64,000 nucleotides of DNA from Myxococcus qinghaiensis (GTDB taxonomy: Bacteria > Myxococcota > Myxococcia > Myxococcales > Myxococcaceae), in contig NZ_JAKCFA010000012.1 of NCBI RefSeq assembly GCF_024198215.1, positions 62,001 through 126,000 on the forward strand, in the 5' to 3' direction. The translations under genes were made by a program, and so were the position numbers. A model generated the notes under the pieces. That model saw only the letters and a list, made by a program, of their open reading frames with translations. It ran no database searches and was not told the DNA's origin. Positions 27,007 to 35,927 of the stretch are shown here, piece after piece (positions within the stretch are counted from its first letter, which is position 1; the number at the start of each line of letters is the position of its first letter).

Positions 27007-27938
27007 GCGATACCACCGCGCAGCTCTCGCGCTCCGCCCTGCTGTTCCTCTCGCGCCAGGAAGGGCTGAAGGACTGGGCCACTCGCATGGGGCCCCTGCG
27101 GCGACTGTCCCGGCGCTTCGTCGCGGGCGAGAGCCTGGAGGAAGCACTGGACGCGGTGAAGGCCCTCACCGCGCGCGGACTCTGGGCCTCGTTCGACCAC
27201 CTCAACGAGGCGGTGCGCGACGCGGCGGAGACACGAGACGAGGTGCGCGAGTACCGCCGGCTGCTGGCGCGCATCGACCAGACGGGCGTGAAGGCCAACG
27301 TGTCACTCAAGCTGACGCAGTGCGGACTGCTGCTCGACGCCGCGCTGGCGCTGGAGAACGCGCGCACCGTCGTGGCGGACGCGCGGGCGCGAGACACCTT
27401 CGTGCGCATCGACATGGAGCACGGCGCGGTGACCCAGGCGACGCTGGACATCGTCCGCGCGCTGCACGCGGAGCACGGTGAGCGACACGTGGGCGCCGTC
27501 CTCCAGAGCTGTCTGCGCCGCACGGAAGCAGACGCCCGCGCGCTGTGCGCCGAGCGCGTGCGCATCCGACTGTGCAAGGGCGCCTACCTGGAGGGACCGG
27601 ACATCGCCTTTCCAGACAAGGCAGACGTGGATGCCAGCTTCGTGCGGTGCATGAAGGTGCTGCTCGACAGCGGCGTGTATCACGGCATCGCCACGCACGA
27701 TGAGCGGATGATTGACGCGACGCTGGAGCACGCCGCGCGCCGGGGCCTGCCGCGCGACGCGTTCGAATTCCAGCTGCTCTACGGCATCCGCGAAGACCTC
27801 CAGCAACGGCTCTCCGAGCAGGGCCACCCGGTGCGCGTCTACGTGCCCTACGGACGTCACTGGTACCCGTACCTCATGCGCCGCATGGCCGAGCGCCCCG
27901 CCAACCTCGCGTTCGTCGTGCGCCACCTCGTGCGGTGA
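27003..27938 (+). CDS. Proline dehydrogenase
   Basis: 311 aa monofunctional PRODH, an FAD enzyme that oxidises proline to pyrroline-5-carboxylate at the inner membrane. Signatures: ANVSLKLTQCG, FVRIDMEHG, IRLCKGAYLEG and the substrate-binding end VYVPYGRHWYPYLMRRMAERP, whose two Arg bind the proline carboxylate. ATGA overlap with the hydrolase. The P5C dehydrogenase needed for glutamate is not in the window, and the link between proline catabolism and the two lipid-type enzymes is unexplained. Confidence 0.95.
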   Translation: MSDTTAQLSRSALLFLSRQEGLKDWATRMGPLRRLSRRFVAGESLEEALDAVKALTARGLWASFDHLNEAVRDAAETRDEVREYRRLLARIDQTGVKANVSLKLTQCGLLLDAALALENARTVVADARARDTFVRIDMEHGAVTQATLDIVRALHAEHGERHVGAVLQSCLRRTEADARALCAERVRIRLCKGAYLEGPDIAFPDKADVDASFVRCMKVLLDSGVYHGIATHDERMIDATLEHAARRGLPRDAFEFQLLYGIREDLQQRLSEQGHPVRVYVPYGRHWYPYLMRRMAERPANLAFVVRHLVR

Positions 27939-28124
27939 GTCGCGACCCCGGCGCGCCGGGCGACGTGAGCGTGGGTGAATGGACAAACGTCCCGTCCGTG
28001 AGTCCCGGGCGCTCAGGATTCCCCCGCGCCGCGCGTCTTTCCCTCTCAAGAATATCGGGTCGGCCCGCGTGTCCCGCGCGGAGTCAGGCTCACCGGGCGG
28101 CGCTGTCGCTCGGAGGGGGAATCC

Positions 28125-28994
28125 ATGTCCAGGCTGCCCATTCACCGCGGACTCCGGGTGTGCGCTCGGACCGTGGCGCTCATCCTCATATCGACGGGCC
28201 TCGCGTGCGCCTCCACCGGCTCGAATCGCTCCGGTGCGCACGAGCCCTTCGAGCACGAAGAGGCCCGACGTCGGGAAGCGCGCCAGGTGGCCCGACAGGT
28301 GGCGGTGCTGGCCGGGAGCGTGCGCGATGTCGACTCGCGGTTGGAGCTCACTTTCTGGGCGGAGCGCGGGGCCCTCACGCTGGTGGGCTACCAGTCGGTG
28401 GAGCGCGGCGGACGGGCCGGACGCACCGTCGACCGCGAAGACCTCCAGCGAACAATCGCCCGCGCGCTGATGTCCACCACCCATCACTCCGGGGGTGAGG
28501 TCGTCCTGCGGCTGCGGCGCGAGGCGGCCTCGTGGGCCTTGGAACCGGGCGCGTCCTTCGCCAGCGAGCGGCCTCTCCAGGCCCGTCAGGTCGCCGGACG
28601 ACGCGAGGACGCGATGCCCGAACCGGCCGCGCTGGCGACGGACCTGCGGCGACTGCTCGAGCCGGTGCGCGTGCCCGCGAACGGCACCGTCTGGGCGAAC
28701 GTGTCCGTGCACCTGCGCGACGGCCGCGTGGTGGGCTGGGAGCTGGAGGACTGGCGCGTGGTGCGGGCAGGCCGTGGGAACAAGACGCCCAGGCCGGTGT
28801 CACGCCGGGTCGTCGAGGAGGCCACGTCCGTCGTGCTGCTCTACGCGCCGGGCACCGGCTCGCGCTCGCTGCACCTGGGCCTGCGCCTCATCCATGAGGG
28901 CACCGCACCGGCCGCGGAGGGTTGGGTGGAGGAGACCCGGGTGCTGCCGCTTGCGCGTCCGAGCGGGGGCGTCAGCCGCCTCACCCTGCCCTGA
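28125..28994 (+). CDS. Unknown lipoprotein
   Basis: 289 aa lipoprotein: basic start, hydrophobic leader and lipobox GLAC with Cys at 28. An Arg/Glu-rich helix follows (HEEARRREARQVARQV), then a mixed alpha/beta domain with a repeated style (EVVLRLRREAASW; WANVSVHLRDGRVVGWEL). GGAGGGGG lies 7 nt before the ATG. I do not recognise a family. A strong hairpin follows the stop. Confidence 0.75.
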   Translation: MSRLPIHRGLRVCARTVALILISTGLACASTGSNRSGAHEPFEHEEARRREARQVARQVAVLAGSVRDVDSRLELTFWAERGALTLVGYQSVERGGRAGRTVDREDLQRTIARALMSTTHHSGGEVVLRLRREAASWALEPGASFASERPLQARQVAGRREDAMPEPAALATDLRRLLEPVRVPANGTVWANVSVHLRDGRVVGWELEDWRVVRAGRGNKTPRPVSRRVVEEATSVVLLYAPGTGSRSLHLGLRLIHEGTAPAAEGWVEETRVLPLARPSGGVSRLTLP

Positions 28995-29004
28995 CGACGA
29001 AGCT

Positions 29005-29040
29005 CCGGCGCGCGGCGGAACCAGGCCCGCCGCGCGCCGG
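29005..29040. terminator. Bidirectional terminator hairpin, 14-bp stem
   Basis: ccggcgcgcggcgg (29005-29018) pairs perfectly with 29027-29040 across an 8-nt loop. It lies between convergent genes ending at 28994 and 29052. There is no T-tract on either strand, as is usual at this G+C content. Confidence 0.65.
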
Positions 29041-29051
29041 GAAAACAGACT

Positions 29052-29606
29052 CTAGAAGTAGCCGCCCACCGTGGTGCCGACGCTGAACGTCACGTCCACG
29101 TCGTCACCCAGGCCGATGGCCAGGCGAGGACCGGCGCCCACGAAGAAGTGGGACGTCACGTGGTACAGCACGGGCGCGTAGCCCTCCAGGATGACGGTGG
29201 AGGCCGAGCCGGTGCCGTCGGGCAGCGACAGGATGTTGTCGCCCACGAACAGCGTGACGATGGCCTTGGGCCAGAACGACAGCTTCTCCGAGAACGGGAT
29301 GTTGTAGCCCACGCGCGCGTTGATGCCGAAGGCCGCCAGCGAGTCCCCTTCACCGAACAGCACGGACAGGTTGATGCCGCTTCCGATGGAGAGGTTCTCC
29401 TTCAGGAAGTAGTCCACGCTCGGCGCCAGCCTGAAGAAGCCGTACCCCGCGCCCTCCGTCGTGTAGCCCAGGTCCGCCGACGCATCCGAGCTGACGACAA
29501 TCTGCCCGGCGTTGCCGAAAGCACCACCCGTCGACTGCGCGAAAGCAGTCGTCGACACCATCAACCCAGCCGCTACGGCCATGGCCTGCCACTGATTTGC
29601 CTTCAT
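29052..29606 (-). CDS. Small outer-membrane beta-barrel protein
   Basis: 184 aa. Signal peptide MKANQWQAMAVAAGLMVSTTAFA with A-F-A cleavage. The mature chain alternates polar and hydrophobic residues in eight or so strands (GYTTEGAGYGFF, INARVGYNIPF, VLYHVTSHFFVGAG) and ends in an aromatic Phe, the outer-membrane insertion signal. It resembles OmpW/OprF-like eight-stranded barrels, but I cannot name the family. GGAGGG 7 nt before the ATG. Confidence 0.8.
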   Translation of the reverse strand: MKANQWQAMAVAAGLMVSTTAFAQSTGGAFGNAGQIVVSSDASADLGYTTEGAGYGFFRLAPSVDYFLKENLSIGSGINLSVLFGEGDSLAAFGINARVGYNIPFSEKLSFWPKAIVTLFVGDNILSLPDGTGSASTVILEGYAPVLYHVTSHFFVGAGPRLAIGLGDDVDVTFSVGTTVGGYF

Positions 29607-30201
29607 GAAGCGTCCCTCCGTTGCGTGTGCCCGCGGTCATTCCCGGGCGCTCGGCGGCCTCTTCTAGTCAATGAAGGCGGGCGCGCATCCTTTTTTCGTC
29701 GCCCCTGTGTCCTCTACCGCATGAGCGCAACTTGAGAATTCTCGCCGCGAGCCCGCGCCTCACGCGGGTTTCATCACCGGGAGACGCCGCGCGTGAGACA
29801 TCGCTGAGACATGGACGGAAGCCCTGGCGCGGACACGCGGGAGGCCGTCCGCGAGCCCGGGCTCACGGACGGGAGGGGCGGCCGGGATGGAGGAGTCGAG
29901 GTCCCGGCCGGCCCTCCCATGCGCGAGGTACCGTGCCCCGAGCAGCCCTGAACCACTCGGAAGGAGCGCACGGTACGAGGACACCGGTAGCAAGCCCCAC
30001 GCCAGACGAACTCCTGGTGAAATCAATCCCTTGTCAGCCGGAAAGACCCGGAATGCCGCCCTGAGCGTCCGAAGTCGGGACGCGCACGTCCCAGAAGCGA
30101 ACAGAATTGCAATGATTGGCATATCTTCGCGTTGCCGCCTGTCCGTAGGATTCCACCCAACCCCGTCATGCGGCGCCCCACGGAAGGATGGTTGGGAGGA
30201 C
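29607..30201. other. Gene-free interval of 595 nt
   Basis: Contains the promoters of the divergent barrel and MEMO-family genes. Parts near 30090-30140 are less G+C-rich (aatgattggcatatcttcg). I looked for a riboswitch-like core and a sigma-54 GG-N10-GC pair near 30117 and did not find a convincing one. Confidence 0.4.
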
Positions 30202-31008
30202 ATGCCTCGTGTGCGCGCGCCCGCGGTGGCGGGCTCCTTCTACCCCTCCAGTCCCGCCGCGCTGGCCAGGCAGGTGGACGCGTGGCTGGAGCAGGCGCGA
30301 GGGCCGGAGGACGGGGTTGCCTCCGCGCTCATCGTCCCCCATGCCGGGTATGTCTATTCAGGGGAGGTGGCGGCGGCGGCGTACGCCACGCTGAGGGCCC
30401 GGCGCGGGGAGGTCACGCGCGTGTTGCTGCTGGGGCCGTGTCACTTCCACTCGCTGCGGGGGCTGGCGTACCCGGACGTGGACCTGCTGTGCACGCCGCT
30501 GGGTGACGTGTGGCTGGACGTGGGCCTGGTGCGCCGGGCGGCGGGGCTGGCGCGGGTGAGTGCCTCCACGGAGGCGCATGAGTCGGAGCACTCGCTGGAG
30601 GTGCAGCTCCCGTTCCTCCAACGGGTGTTGGAGCGCTTCACTGTCCTGCCGCTGGTGGTGGGCCGCGCGGACGAGGAGGAGGTGGCCCAGGTGCTGGAGG
30701 CGCTGTGGGACGAGGACGTGTTGCTCGTCGTGAGCTCGGACCTGTCGCACTACCTGCCTTACGAGGAGGCGCGGCGCGCGGACCAGGTGACGGTGGCGCG
30801 GGTGCTGGCGTTGGAGGGGCCGCTGGATGCGGGCAGCGCGTGTGGCGCGGAGGCCATCAACGGCTTGCTGCGCGTGGCGAAGCGGCGAGGGCTGCGGCCC
30901 AGGTTGGTGGGGCTGCGCAGCTCCGGGGACCTGGCCGGAGCGCGAGCCGAGGTCATCGGGTACGGCGCCTTCGTCTTCGAGTCGCCCGCGCGGGGCGTGG
31001 CCCGGTAG
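30202..31008 (+). CDS. amrB: AmmeMemoRadiSam system protein B (MEMO1 family)
   Basis: 268 aa MEMO-family protein. Conserved points: MPRVRAPAVAGSFYP at the start, IVPHAGYVYSG, LLLGPCHFHSLRG, HESEHSLEVQLPFLQ, SSDLSHYLPYEEA and the Cys of SACGAEAINGLL. These His/Asp/Cys residues line a metal site related to extradiol dioxygenases. In many genomes it sits with an AMMECR1 protein and a radical SAM enzyme; neither is in this window. The ATG at 30202 begins exactly at the family's usual N-terminus, with GGGAGG very close upstream. Confidence 0.92.
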   Translation: MPRVRAPAVAGSFYPSSPAALARQVDAWLEQARGPEDGVASALIVPHAGYVYSGEVAAAAYATLRARRGEVTRVLLLGPCHFHSLRGLAYPDVDLLCTPLGDVWLDVGLVRRAAGLARVSASTEAHESEHSLEVQLPFLQRVLERFTVLPLVVGRADEEEVAQVLEALWDEDVLLVVSSDLSHYLPYEEARRADQVTVARVLALEGPLDAGSACGAEAINGLLRVAKRRGLRPRLVGLRSSGDLAGARAEVIGYGAFVFESPARGVAR

Positions 31009-31011
31009 GGC

Positions 31012-31626
31012 TCAGTCGTCCCAGGAGAGGGAGTACTCGCTGTCGAGCAGGGACGTCTGACGGCCCTCGACGCGGATGTCCTGGGCGCCGACGGCCTGGA
31101 GGGCGCCTTCGAGCATGCCTTCGTTGTAGGCGACGGGGGTGAAGATGCGGCGCATGTGGATGCGGCCGGCGCGGTTGGCGGTCCACTCGACGTGCAGCTC
31201 GCCGAAGTCGATGGCCATGCGGTAGGCCTCCGGGAGCATGTTGACGAGCAGCTTCGGGTCTCCGCCGACTTGCTGGCGGACCTCGGTGCCGAACATGGAG
31301 CGGACGAAGGCGAGCGTGCCCTGGACGCCAATCTGGCGCATGGCCTCCTCGACGCCGCCGAGCTGGGGCGCGAGCAGGTTGGCGGCGGCGAAGAACAGCC
31401 GCATGAAGGGGGGGACGGGGTAGAGCTTGTCGGGGTCCAGGTCGGCGGGGAAGTCACCGGCGTCGACGATGTGCTTCACCGCGGGCTCACCGCCGAGGAA
31501 GCGCACGGTGTCGAGCACGGCGGCGAAGTGCATGCCGCGAATGTGCTCGGAGGACTGAACGAGGGCGAGCCGAGAATCCAGCTCCCGTTGCACTGCCTCA
31601 GGCGTGTTCCACGTCCCGCGTTCCAT
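31012..31626 (-). CDS. TIGR02265/DUF2378 family protein (Myxococcales-specific)
   Basis: 204 aa member of a family seen only in myxobacteria and present there in many copies. Recognised by the N-terminal LDSRLALVQSSEHIRGMHF segment, the Y-P-V-P-P-F-M-R-L region and the late R-x-H-M-R-R-I-F-x-P-V-A-Y-N-E-G-M-L-E-G motif. Function unknown; no catalytic motif or membrane segment. GGAGG lies 7 nt before the ATG. It is convergent with amrB (3 nt apart) and divergent from the JAMM-like lipoprotein gene. Confidence 0.88.
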   Translation of the reverse strand: MERGTWNTPEAVQRELDSRLALVQSSEHIRGMHFAAVLDTVRFLGGEPAVKHIVDAGDFPADLDPDKLYPVPPFMRLFFAAANLLAPQLGGVEEAMRQIGVQGTLAFVRSMFGTEVRQQVGGDPKLLVNMLPEAYRMAIDFGELHVEWTANRAGRIHMRRIFTPVAYNEGMLEGALQAVGAQDIRVEGRQTSLLDSEYSLSWDD

Positions 31627-31760
31627 GAGCCGACCTCCACCTCGAAAAAGCGCGCGGAATGGTCGCACAGCTTCCTCGCGCGCGCGAACTCCTGGAGGGT
31701 CAGCATCGCCCTGGCGCGTTCCAATTCTGGGAACGCAGCCGATGCACTACGTTGGGTGAA

Positions 31761-32567
31761 ATGACGACCTCGCGAACGCCAGAGCTGTCTCGGCTCCGCG
31801 CATTGACGCGACCAGTCTGGCTCGGGCTGGCCCTCGCCATCTCCTGCACGAGCGCTCGACGTTACTACCTTCCTTCCGAGCTGCCCGTGCTGGACGGCGA
31901 CGCCTTCCTGTCCGTGGCACCAGGCCCATGGCCGGAGGTTCCCGTCGTGCTCGACGCCTCGGCGACCGTCCCGGATGATTTGGTCCTTCCCACCCTTCAC
32001 GCACTGATGGCGCTACCTGGGGCGATGGATGCCTGCGACGCCCAGACAGGACGTCCCCGCCCTGATGCCACTGAGTACTGCGCCGCCATCTACCGCACGC
32101 CCGACGACTGGCGCGTGTCCTGGCCCGTTCGCGACATGGCGACCTCGACCCGTGCGTGCAGACCTCCATTTGGTGGTGTGGATGACGTGGACTTCGGAAG
32201 AGACCTGCCCATCTTCGGCTATGCCCACAACCATCCCTGCGGAGCGGAGGTCAGCGCCAAGGACCTCGTCGTCTGGCCCCTGGCGAAATCGGGAGAGGGC
32301 CTTTGGGTGATGATGGCCTATGCGACGACGCCGAGCGGCCGACTGGCCCGGGATGCGAAGGGACAACCCGTTTCGACCTGGGGATGGCTCGCCACGGGCC
32401 ATCGAAGCGCTCCCCGCTTCTACAAGTGGAACCCGGCGGGCGAGGTCTTTCTCTGGGACGCAACCCAGAAGCACTGGAGCTTCCAGGCCACGTGTCGGCC
32501 GCGCCCTTCCAGCGCCATCAGGCCCCACGGCGCTCCTCCAGATTGCTCTTCCGCGGTGCACCCCTAG
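31761..32567 (+). CDS. Lipoprotein with JAMM-type metal motif
   Basis: 268 aa. Leader with lipobox AISC (Cys ~29). Near residue 156 the chain reads GYAHNHPCGAEVSAKD: His156-x-His158-Pro and Ser165-x-x-Asp168, the zinc-binding JAMM/JAB arrangement, one residue shorter between Pro and Ser than in RadC (HNHP-x6-SxxD). Several Cys could form disulphides. JAMM proteins are isopeptidases or peptidases; an exported one would act on the cell wall or on outside targets. The activity is inference. The next gene codes for a secreted unknown protein in the same direction. Confidence 0.75.
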   Translation: MTTSRTPELSRLRALTRPVWLGLALAISCTSARRYYLPSELPVLDGDAFLSVAPGPWPEVPVVLDASATVPDDLVLPTLHALMALPGAMDACDAQTGRPRPDATEYCAAIYRTPDDWRVSWPVRDMATSTRACRPPFGGVDDVDFGRDLPIFGYAHNHPCGAEVSAKDLVVWPLAKSGEGLWVMMAYATTPSGRLARDAKGQPVSTWGWLATGHRSAPRFYKWNPAGEVFLWDATQKHWSFQATCRPRPSSAIRPHGAPPDCSSAVHP

Positions 32568-32639
32568 GCTGCTCGACGCCACGCCCATGCGACCTCGCAC
32601 CACGTCACGCCGTCCCGATGCACGTTCTCCAGGTGCCAC

Positions 32640-33116
32640 ATGCTGAGACTGAATCCCCTGCTCCTGCTGGTCTCCCTGCTGGCGGATGGCGGCGCTCCTC
32701 CGCCCGCTTCCGACGCGGGGAGCACGGATGCGGGAGTCGCGAGACCTCGGCCCGCGACGTCGACACAGGATGCGGGGACATCGCTGGCGGCCACGGGGGC
32801 ACGCCCCATTCAATGGCCCGAGGAGATTCACCCGCTGGCCACGCTGGATGGTCCCGCCGTGCTTGCCGCGCACACCGCGCTGCAAGAAGCCATGAAGCGC
32901 TTTCCGAAGCAGCACACTCATCAGTGTGCGTTCTCGCCCCGCTCCCTGGAGCTGCGCATCGGCTTCGAGGCGGGTATCTACTTCGTTCAAGTCGAGCGGC
33001 GCGTGGACAAGTGCCCTGGCTTCGGCCCCGGTGTCACGCTCGAGTTCGACTGGTTCGAGGTCTACGCCATCTCACCGGACGGGCGGTTCCTCGAACGCGC
33101 TCCGTATCACCCCTGA
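32640..33116 (+). CDS. Secreted unknown protein
   Basis: 158 aa. Short hydrophobic leader (MLRLNPLLLLVSLLADGG), then a 40-residue Ala/Pro/Thr/Asp-rich linker and a compact domain of about 100 residues with two Cys (HQCAFSP and VDKCPGFG) that may pair. Not recognised. It lies 72 nt after the JAMM-type lipoprotein gene and may be its partner or substrate, which is a guess from position. Overlaps the convergent membrane protein gene by 10 nt. Confidence 0.7.
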   Translation: MLRLNPLLLLVSLLADGGAPPPASDAGSTDAGVARPRPATSTQDAGTSLAATGARPIQWPEEIHPLATLDGPAVLAAHTALQEAMKRFPKQHTHQCAFSPRSLELRIGFEAGIYFVQVERRVDKCPGFGPGVTLEFDWFEVYAISPDGRFLERAPYHP

Positions 33117-33412
33117 GCAGGGGCGCTCTCCTTGCGCAGCTTCGCGTCGAGCAGGAAGTTGCCGAAGGGCACCAGCGACGCGCCGAACGCCACCGCCACG
33201 CGCACGAAGGACCAGCGCAGCGCGATGGCCGCCTCCATCAACGCGAAGAGGTACAGCACGAACAACAACCCGTGCGCCATGCCCGTGAAGCGCACCGCCA
33301 ACGGCATGTCCGCCGCGTACTTCAGCGGCATCGCGATGAACAACAGGCACACGAACGACAGGCCCTCCAACAGGGCCACCGCGCGGAACCGTCCAAGGGG
33401 GGTCTTCAACAT
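33107..33412 (-). CDS. DUF3817 small integral membrane protein
   Basis: 101 aa with three predicted helices. It matches DUF3817 (YdzA-like): F-R-x-V-A-L-L-E-G-L-S-F start, KYAADMPLAVRFTGMAHGLLFVLYL centre and a last helix ending VPFGNFLLDAKLRKE. Function unknown; the family is widespread and often stands alone. GGAGGGGGAGAG precedes the ATG. Confidence 0.88.
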   Translation of the reverse strand: MLKTPLGRFRAVALLEGLSFVCLLFIAMPLKYAADMPLAVRFTGMAHGLLFVLYLFALMEAAIALRWSFVRVAVAFGASLVPFGNFLLDAKLRKESAPAQG

Positions 33413-33578
33413 GGCGCTCTCCCCCTCCTGTCTCCCATCCCCGGCCTCCGCCGTCCATGCGTCAGGGTGACGCACCCGGTCGCCCGCCCGCCTGGCTTCA
33501 TTCCGCGTCACCCCTCCCACTAGAATGAGCCAGGTGAGGCTGGGAAACCCCGGCGCCACGACCCGAGGGGGGAGCACC

Positions 33579-33983
33579 ATGTCAGGCAACGACAAGCTGG
33601 AGTCCACCATCCAGGTGCCACGCGAGGACCGCAAGGGCGCGAAGCTGGTGCTGGAGCGGCCCGCCGGAACCCTCAACACCGTCGCCATGCGGCTGGTCAT
33701 CAGCGGGAAGATGCAGGGACAGGAACGCCGCCAGCTCCACGCGGACGTCTTCTCCGGCGCCGTCACCGTTCCCCTCCCCGATGACTTCCTTCCCACCGCC
33801 GCCCAGGGCTGGGTGCGCGCGGTGCTCACCGTCGCGGACCCGGTGGGCATGGGCGCCCAGTTCCTCCAGCGCGCGACGCTCGTCTTCGAGAAGGGCCAGA
33901 AGGAGGCCCTCTGGGACGACTTCTCCCTCCAGAAGGGCTCCGGAGCCGACTTCATCACCCTCACCTGGACGGTGGTGGAATGA
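33579..33983 (+). CDS. Unknown cytoplasmic protein
   Basis: 134 aa, beta-rich, no signal peptide (VPREDRKGAKLVLERPAGTLNTVAMRLV; FITLTWTVVE). Not recognised. GGGGGGAG lies 5 nt before the ATG, preferred over an ATG 18 codons upstream. It overlaps the next gene by 4 nt (ATGA), so the two are coupled. Confidence 0.75.
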   Translation: MSGNDKLESTIQVPREDRKGAKLVLERPAGTLNTVAMRLVISGKMQGQERRQLHADVFSGAVTVPLPDDFLPTAAQGWVRAVLTVADPVGMGAQFLQRATLVFEKGQKEALWDDFSLQKGSGADFITLTWTVVE

Positions 33984-35146
33984 GGGCGCTCCTCGCGCTG
34001 CTCCTCGTCTGCGCCTCCACCGCCAGCGCCCAGGACGGTGGCACCCCGGACGCGGGCACGGTGGAGCTGGACTTCCCCAGCATCCTCCGAGGTGGCTCGG
34101 AGACCGCCGCGGGCCTGGACATCGCCACCGCCGGCGAGGTCGTCCACCCCTCCAACCCCTCCGCCCTCGTCGTCAGCCTGCGCGGCGTGGGCGCGGTGCT
34201 CGACGGCACCCAGGCGTCCTTCGCCCTCCAGCTCAACCCCTACCTGCTCACCGACGGCTTCGAGCGCCTCTACTCGGAGGCCGTCGCCGCGCGCAACGCG
34301 TCCGTCGTCACCCGCCTGCTCCAGGACACCGCCATCACCCTCGGCATCGGCCAGGACACCCCCTACCCGGACGGCGTCCCGGAGAAGGGGCGCTTCGCCA
34401 CGGTGATGGCGGGCCTGTCCGTGGATGTCCTCGGAGAGCGCAGCATCTACGGCGCCGCCTACAACGCGTGCATCCAGCGCGTCCTCACCGACCCCAGCCT
34501 CTACGAGTTCCCCGACAAGCCCCTGCCCGGCGACTTCGTGGACCCGGCCGACTTCGAGAAGGCGCTCGGCGACTACCGCCTCGCCATGGAGGCCACGCGC
34601 CAGGCGGGCATCGCCAAGATTCGCCAGGGCCTCCCCGCCTGCACCCGCGAGACGCGCCAGGCGTCCACCGCCCTCTTCGTCTCCGTGGGCGGGCGCTGGG
34701 TGACCCCCGGACTCAAGTCGCACGACGGCGACGGCGTCGCCATCCAACGCGGCTTCGGCGCGGCCACGGTGGAGATGTTGAGCAGCGCGGACTCCAACCT
34801 CGAAGCCGCCATCCAGGTGCGCGTGCTCCAGGAGCGCCAGCGCCCGGAGCTGTCCATGGACAAGTGGGTGGACGTCGGCCTGTCCTTCGGCGTCGCCTCC
34901 CAGCGCTTCCAGCTCAAGCTCGAAGCCACCCAGTCACTGTTGAAACTGGGAAACACGGACCAGAAGCGCGCGAGCGTGGTGGCCTCCACCCGCGTCACGG
35001 TGAGCGAGCGCTTCACCGTGGGCCTGGGCGTGCAGGGCCAGGGCGAGGACCTGGCGGATGCCGTCGGCCAGATTCGCCCCAGCCTCGTGCTCGACCTGGC
35101 GGAGCTGCCCACGCTGCTGCAGCAACTCCCGGCGCCTCGCTCCTGA
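33980..35146 (+). CDS. Exported protein, probable outer-membrane barrel
   Basis: 388 aa. Signal peptide MRALLALLLVCASTASAQ. The mature chain has alternating strands, especially in the C-terminal third (LGFGVASQRFQLKLEATQ style; ASTRVTVSERFTVGLGVQG; PSLVLDLAEL), which fits a porin-like barrel, though it lacks a terminal aromatic residue. Two Cys. Family not recognised. Coupled to the 134-aa protein upstream. Confidence 0.75.
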   Translation: MRALLALLLVCASTASAQDGGTPDAGTVELDFPSILRGGSETAAGLDIATAGEVVHPSNPSALVVSLRGVGAVLDGTQASFALQLNPYLLTDGFERLYSEAVAARNASVVTRLLQDTAITLGIGQDTPYPDGVPEKGRFATVMAGLSVDVLGERSIYGAAYNACIQRVLTDPSLYEFPDKPLPGDFVDPADFEKALGDYRLAMEATRQAGIAKIRQGLPACTRETRQASTALFVSVGGRWVTPGLKSHDGDGVAIQRGFGAATVEMLSSADSNLEAAIQVRVLQERQRPELSMDKWVDVGLSFGVASQRFQLKLEATQSLLKLGNTDQKRASVVASTRVTVSERFTVGLGVQGQGEDLADAVGQIRPSLVLDLAELPTLLQQLPAPRS

Positions 35147-35157
35147 CGGCGCCGGGA
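35127..35157. terminator. Hairpin at the 3' end of convergent genes
   Basis: tcccggcgcc (35127-35136) pairs with ggcgccggga (35148-35157), loop 11 nt, spanning the stop codon at 35144-35146. It sits before the convergent frame that ends at 35174. Confidence 0.45.
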
Positions 35158-35173
35158 TGCACCGCGAGGTCCG

Positions 35174-35734
35174 CTAGCTGGGGACCTCGTAGTACAGCGA
35201 CAGGTATTGGATGACCTGCGTCGCCTGCGGCAGGAGCTCCGGCAGGTAGCGCTGGAGCGCGTGCCGCGTCGCGTCCGCGAGCCGGGCCTGGCTGCCCAGG
35301 TGCTCGCGGACGTAGGGCTCCAGCCGCTGGATGAGCTCGTAGTTGCTGGAGAGGAAGAGGTGCTTGCCATCCGAGAGGGCGTGGAACGGAACGCTCCCCG
35401 CGGTGAGTCGCGCGGTGGTGGAGAGGAAGGGATTCAGCTCCTCGGCCGACAAGTCCTGGGCGGTCTCCTCGCGCCCTCACTTCTTGACGACGGGCATGCG
35501 CGTGGCGCCCGCCGTCGCGAAGCCGACCTCTTTGATTTCAGAGGGGAAGCGCAGGACGGAGGGCGCCTCCCGCCAGAAGTTGACGTCGAGTTCGCCCCGG
35601 TCCGGGTCGGGATTGTCGAGCGCGAGCACGGAATAGTGGATGACCCGCGCTTCATCGATGGTGAAGGCGACCACGGAGCCGTTGTGCCAGACCATGGTCG
35701 TGAATTGATAGGCGCGGTCGACATACGTCTTCAT
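35174..35734 (-). pseudogene. Interrupted and truncated gene remnant
   Basis: One reading frame split by a single in-frame TGA at 35477-35479. The first part (ATG 35734, or 35752) gives MKTYVDRAYQFTTMVWHNG... to MPVVKK. After the TGA, nine codons of the same frame lead to a possible TTG start (35452) and on to FLSTTARLTAG and HALSDGKHLFL. The two halves read as one domain, which looks to me like the N-terminus of a very large secreted protein family. After HLFL the sequence changes style (YELIQRLEPYVREH) and ends 50 residues later, as if joined to the tail of another gene. It could instead be two small real genes. Confidence 0.55.
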
Positions 35735-35927
35735 CAAACGTTGGTCTGGCATGAGCTGGGTCCTTGAAGACGGGCATCCGCGAGAGTCGGCGCGCGCTCC
35801 TGAACTGACACGTCAGCGTGAGCGGCGTGACGCGCGCGCCCTCGATGCGCGTTGCCCCGGGTCTGGAAAGGCCCTCCAGGCGAGACAATGACACCCATGC
35901 ATGGAGCGTGTCTGACTTGGGTGAGGA

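Noticed and set aside
29990-30070. Cobalamin-riboswitch-like sequence (ctcctggtgaaatcaatccc, gccggaaagacccgg)
   Set aside because: The conserved B12-box order and core are not met on either strand, and the downstream MEMO-family gene is not a B12 gene.
30112-30140. Possible sigma-54 promoter (tggcatatcttcgcg)
   Set aside because: The GG and GC pairs are 9 nt apart instead of 10, and the TTGC half is not in place.
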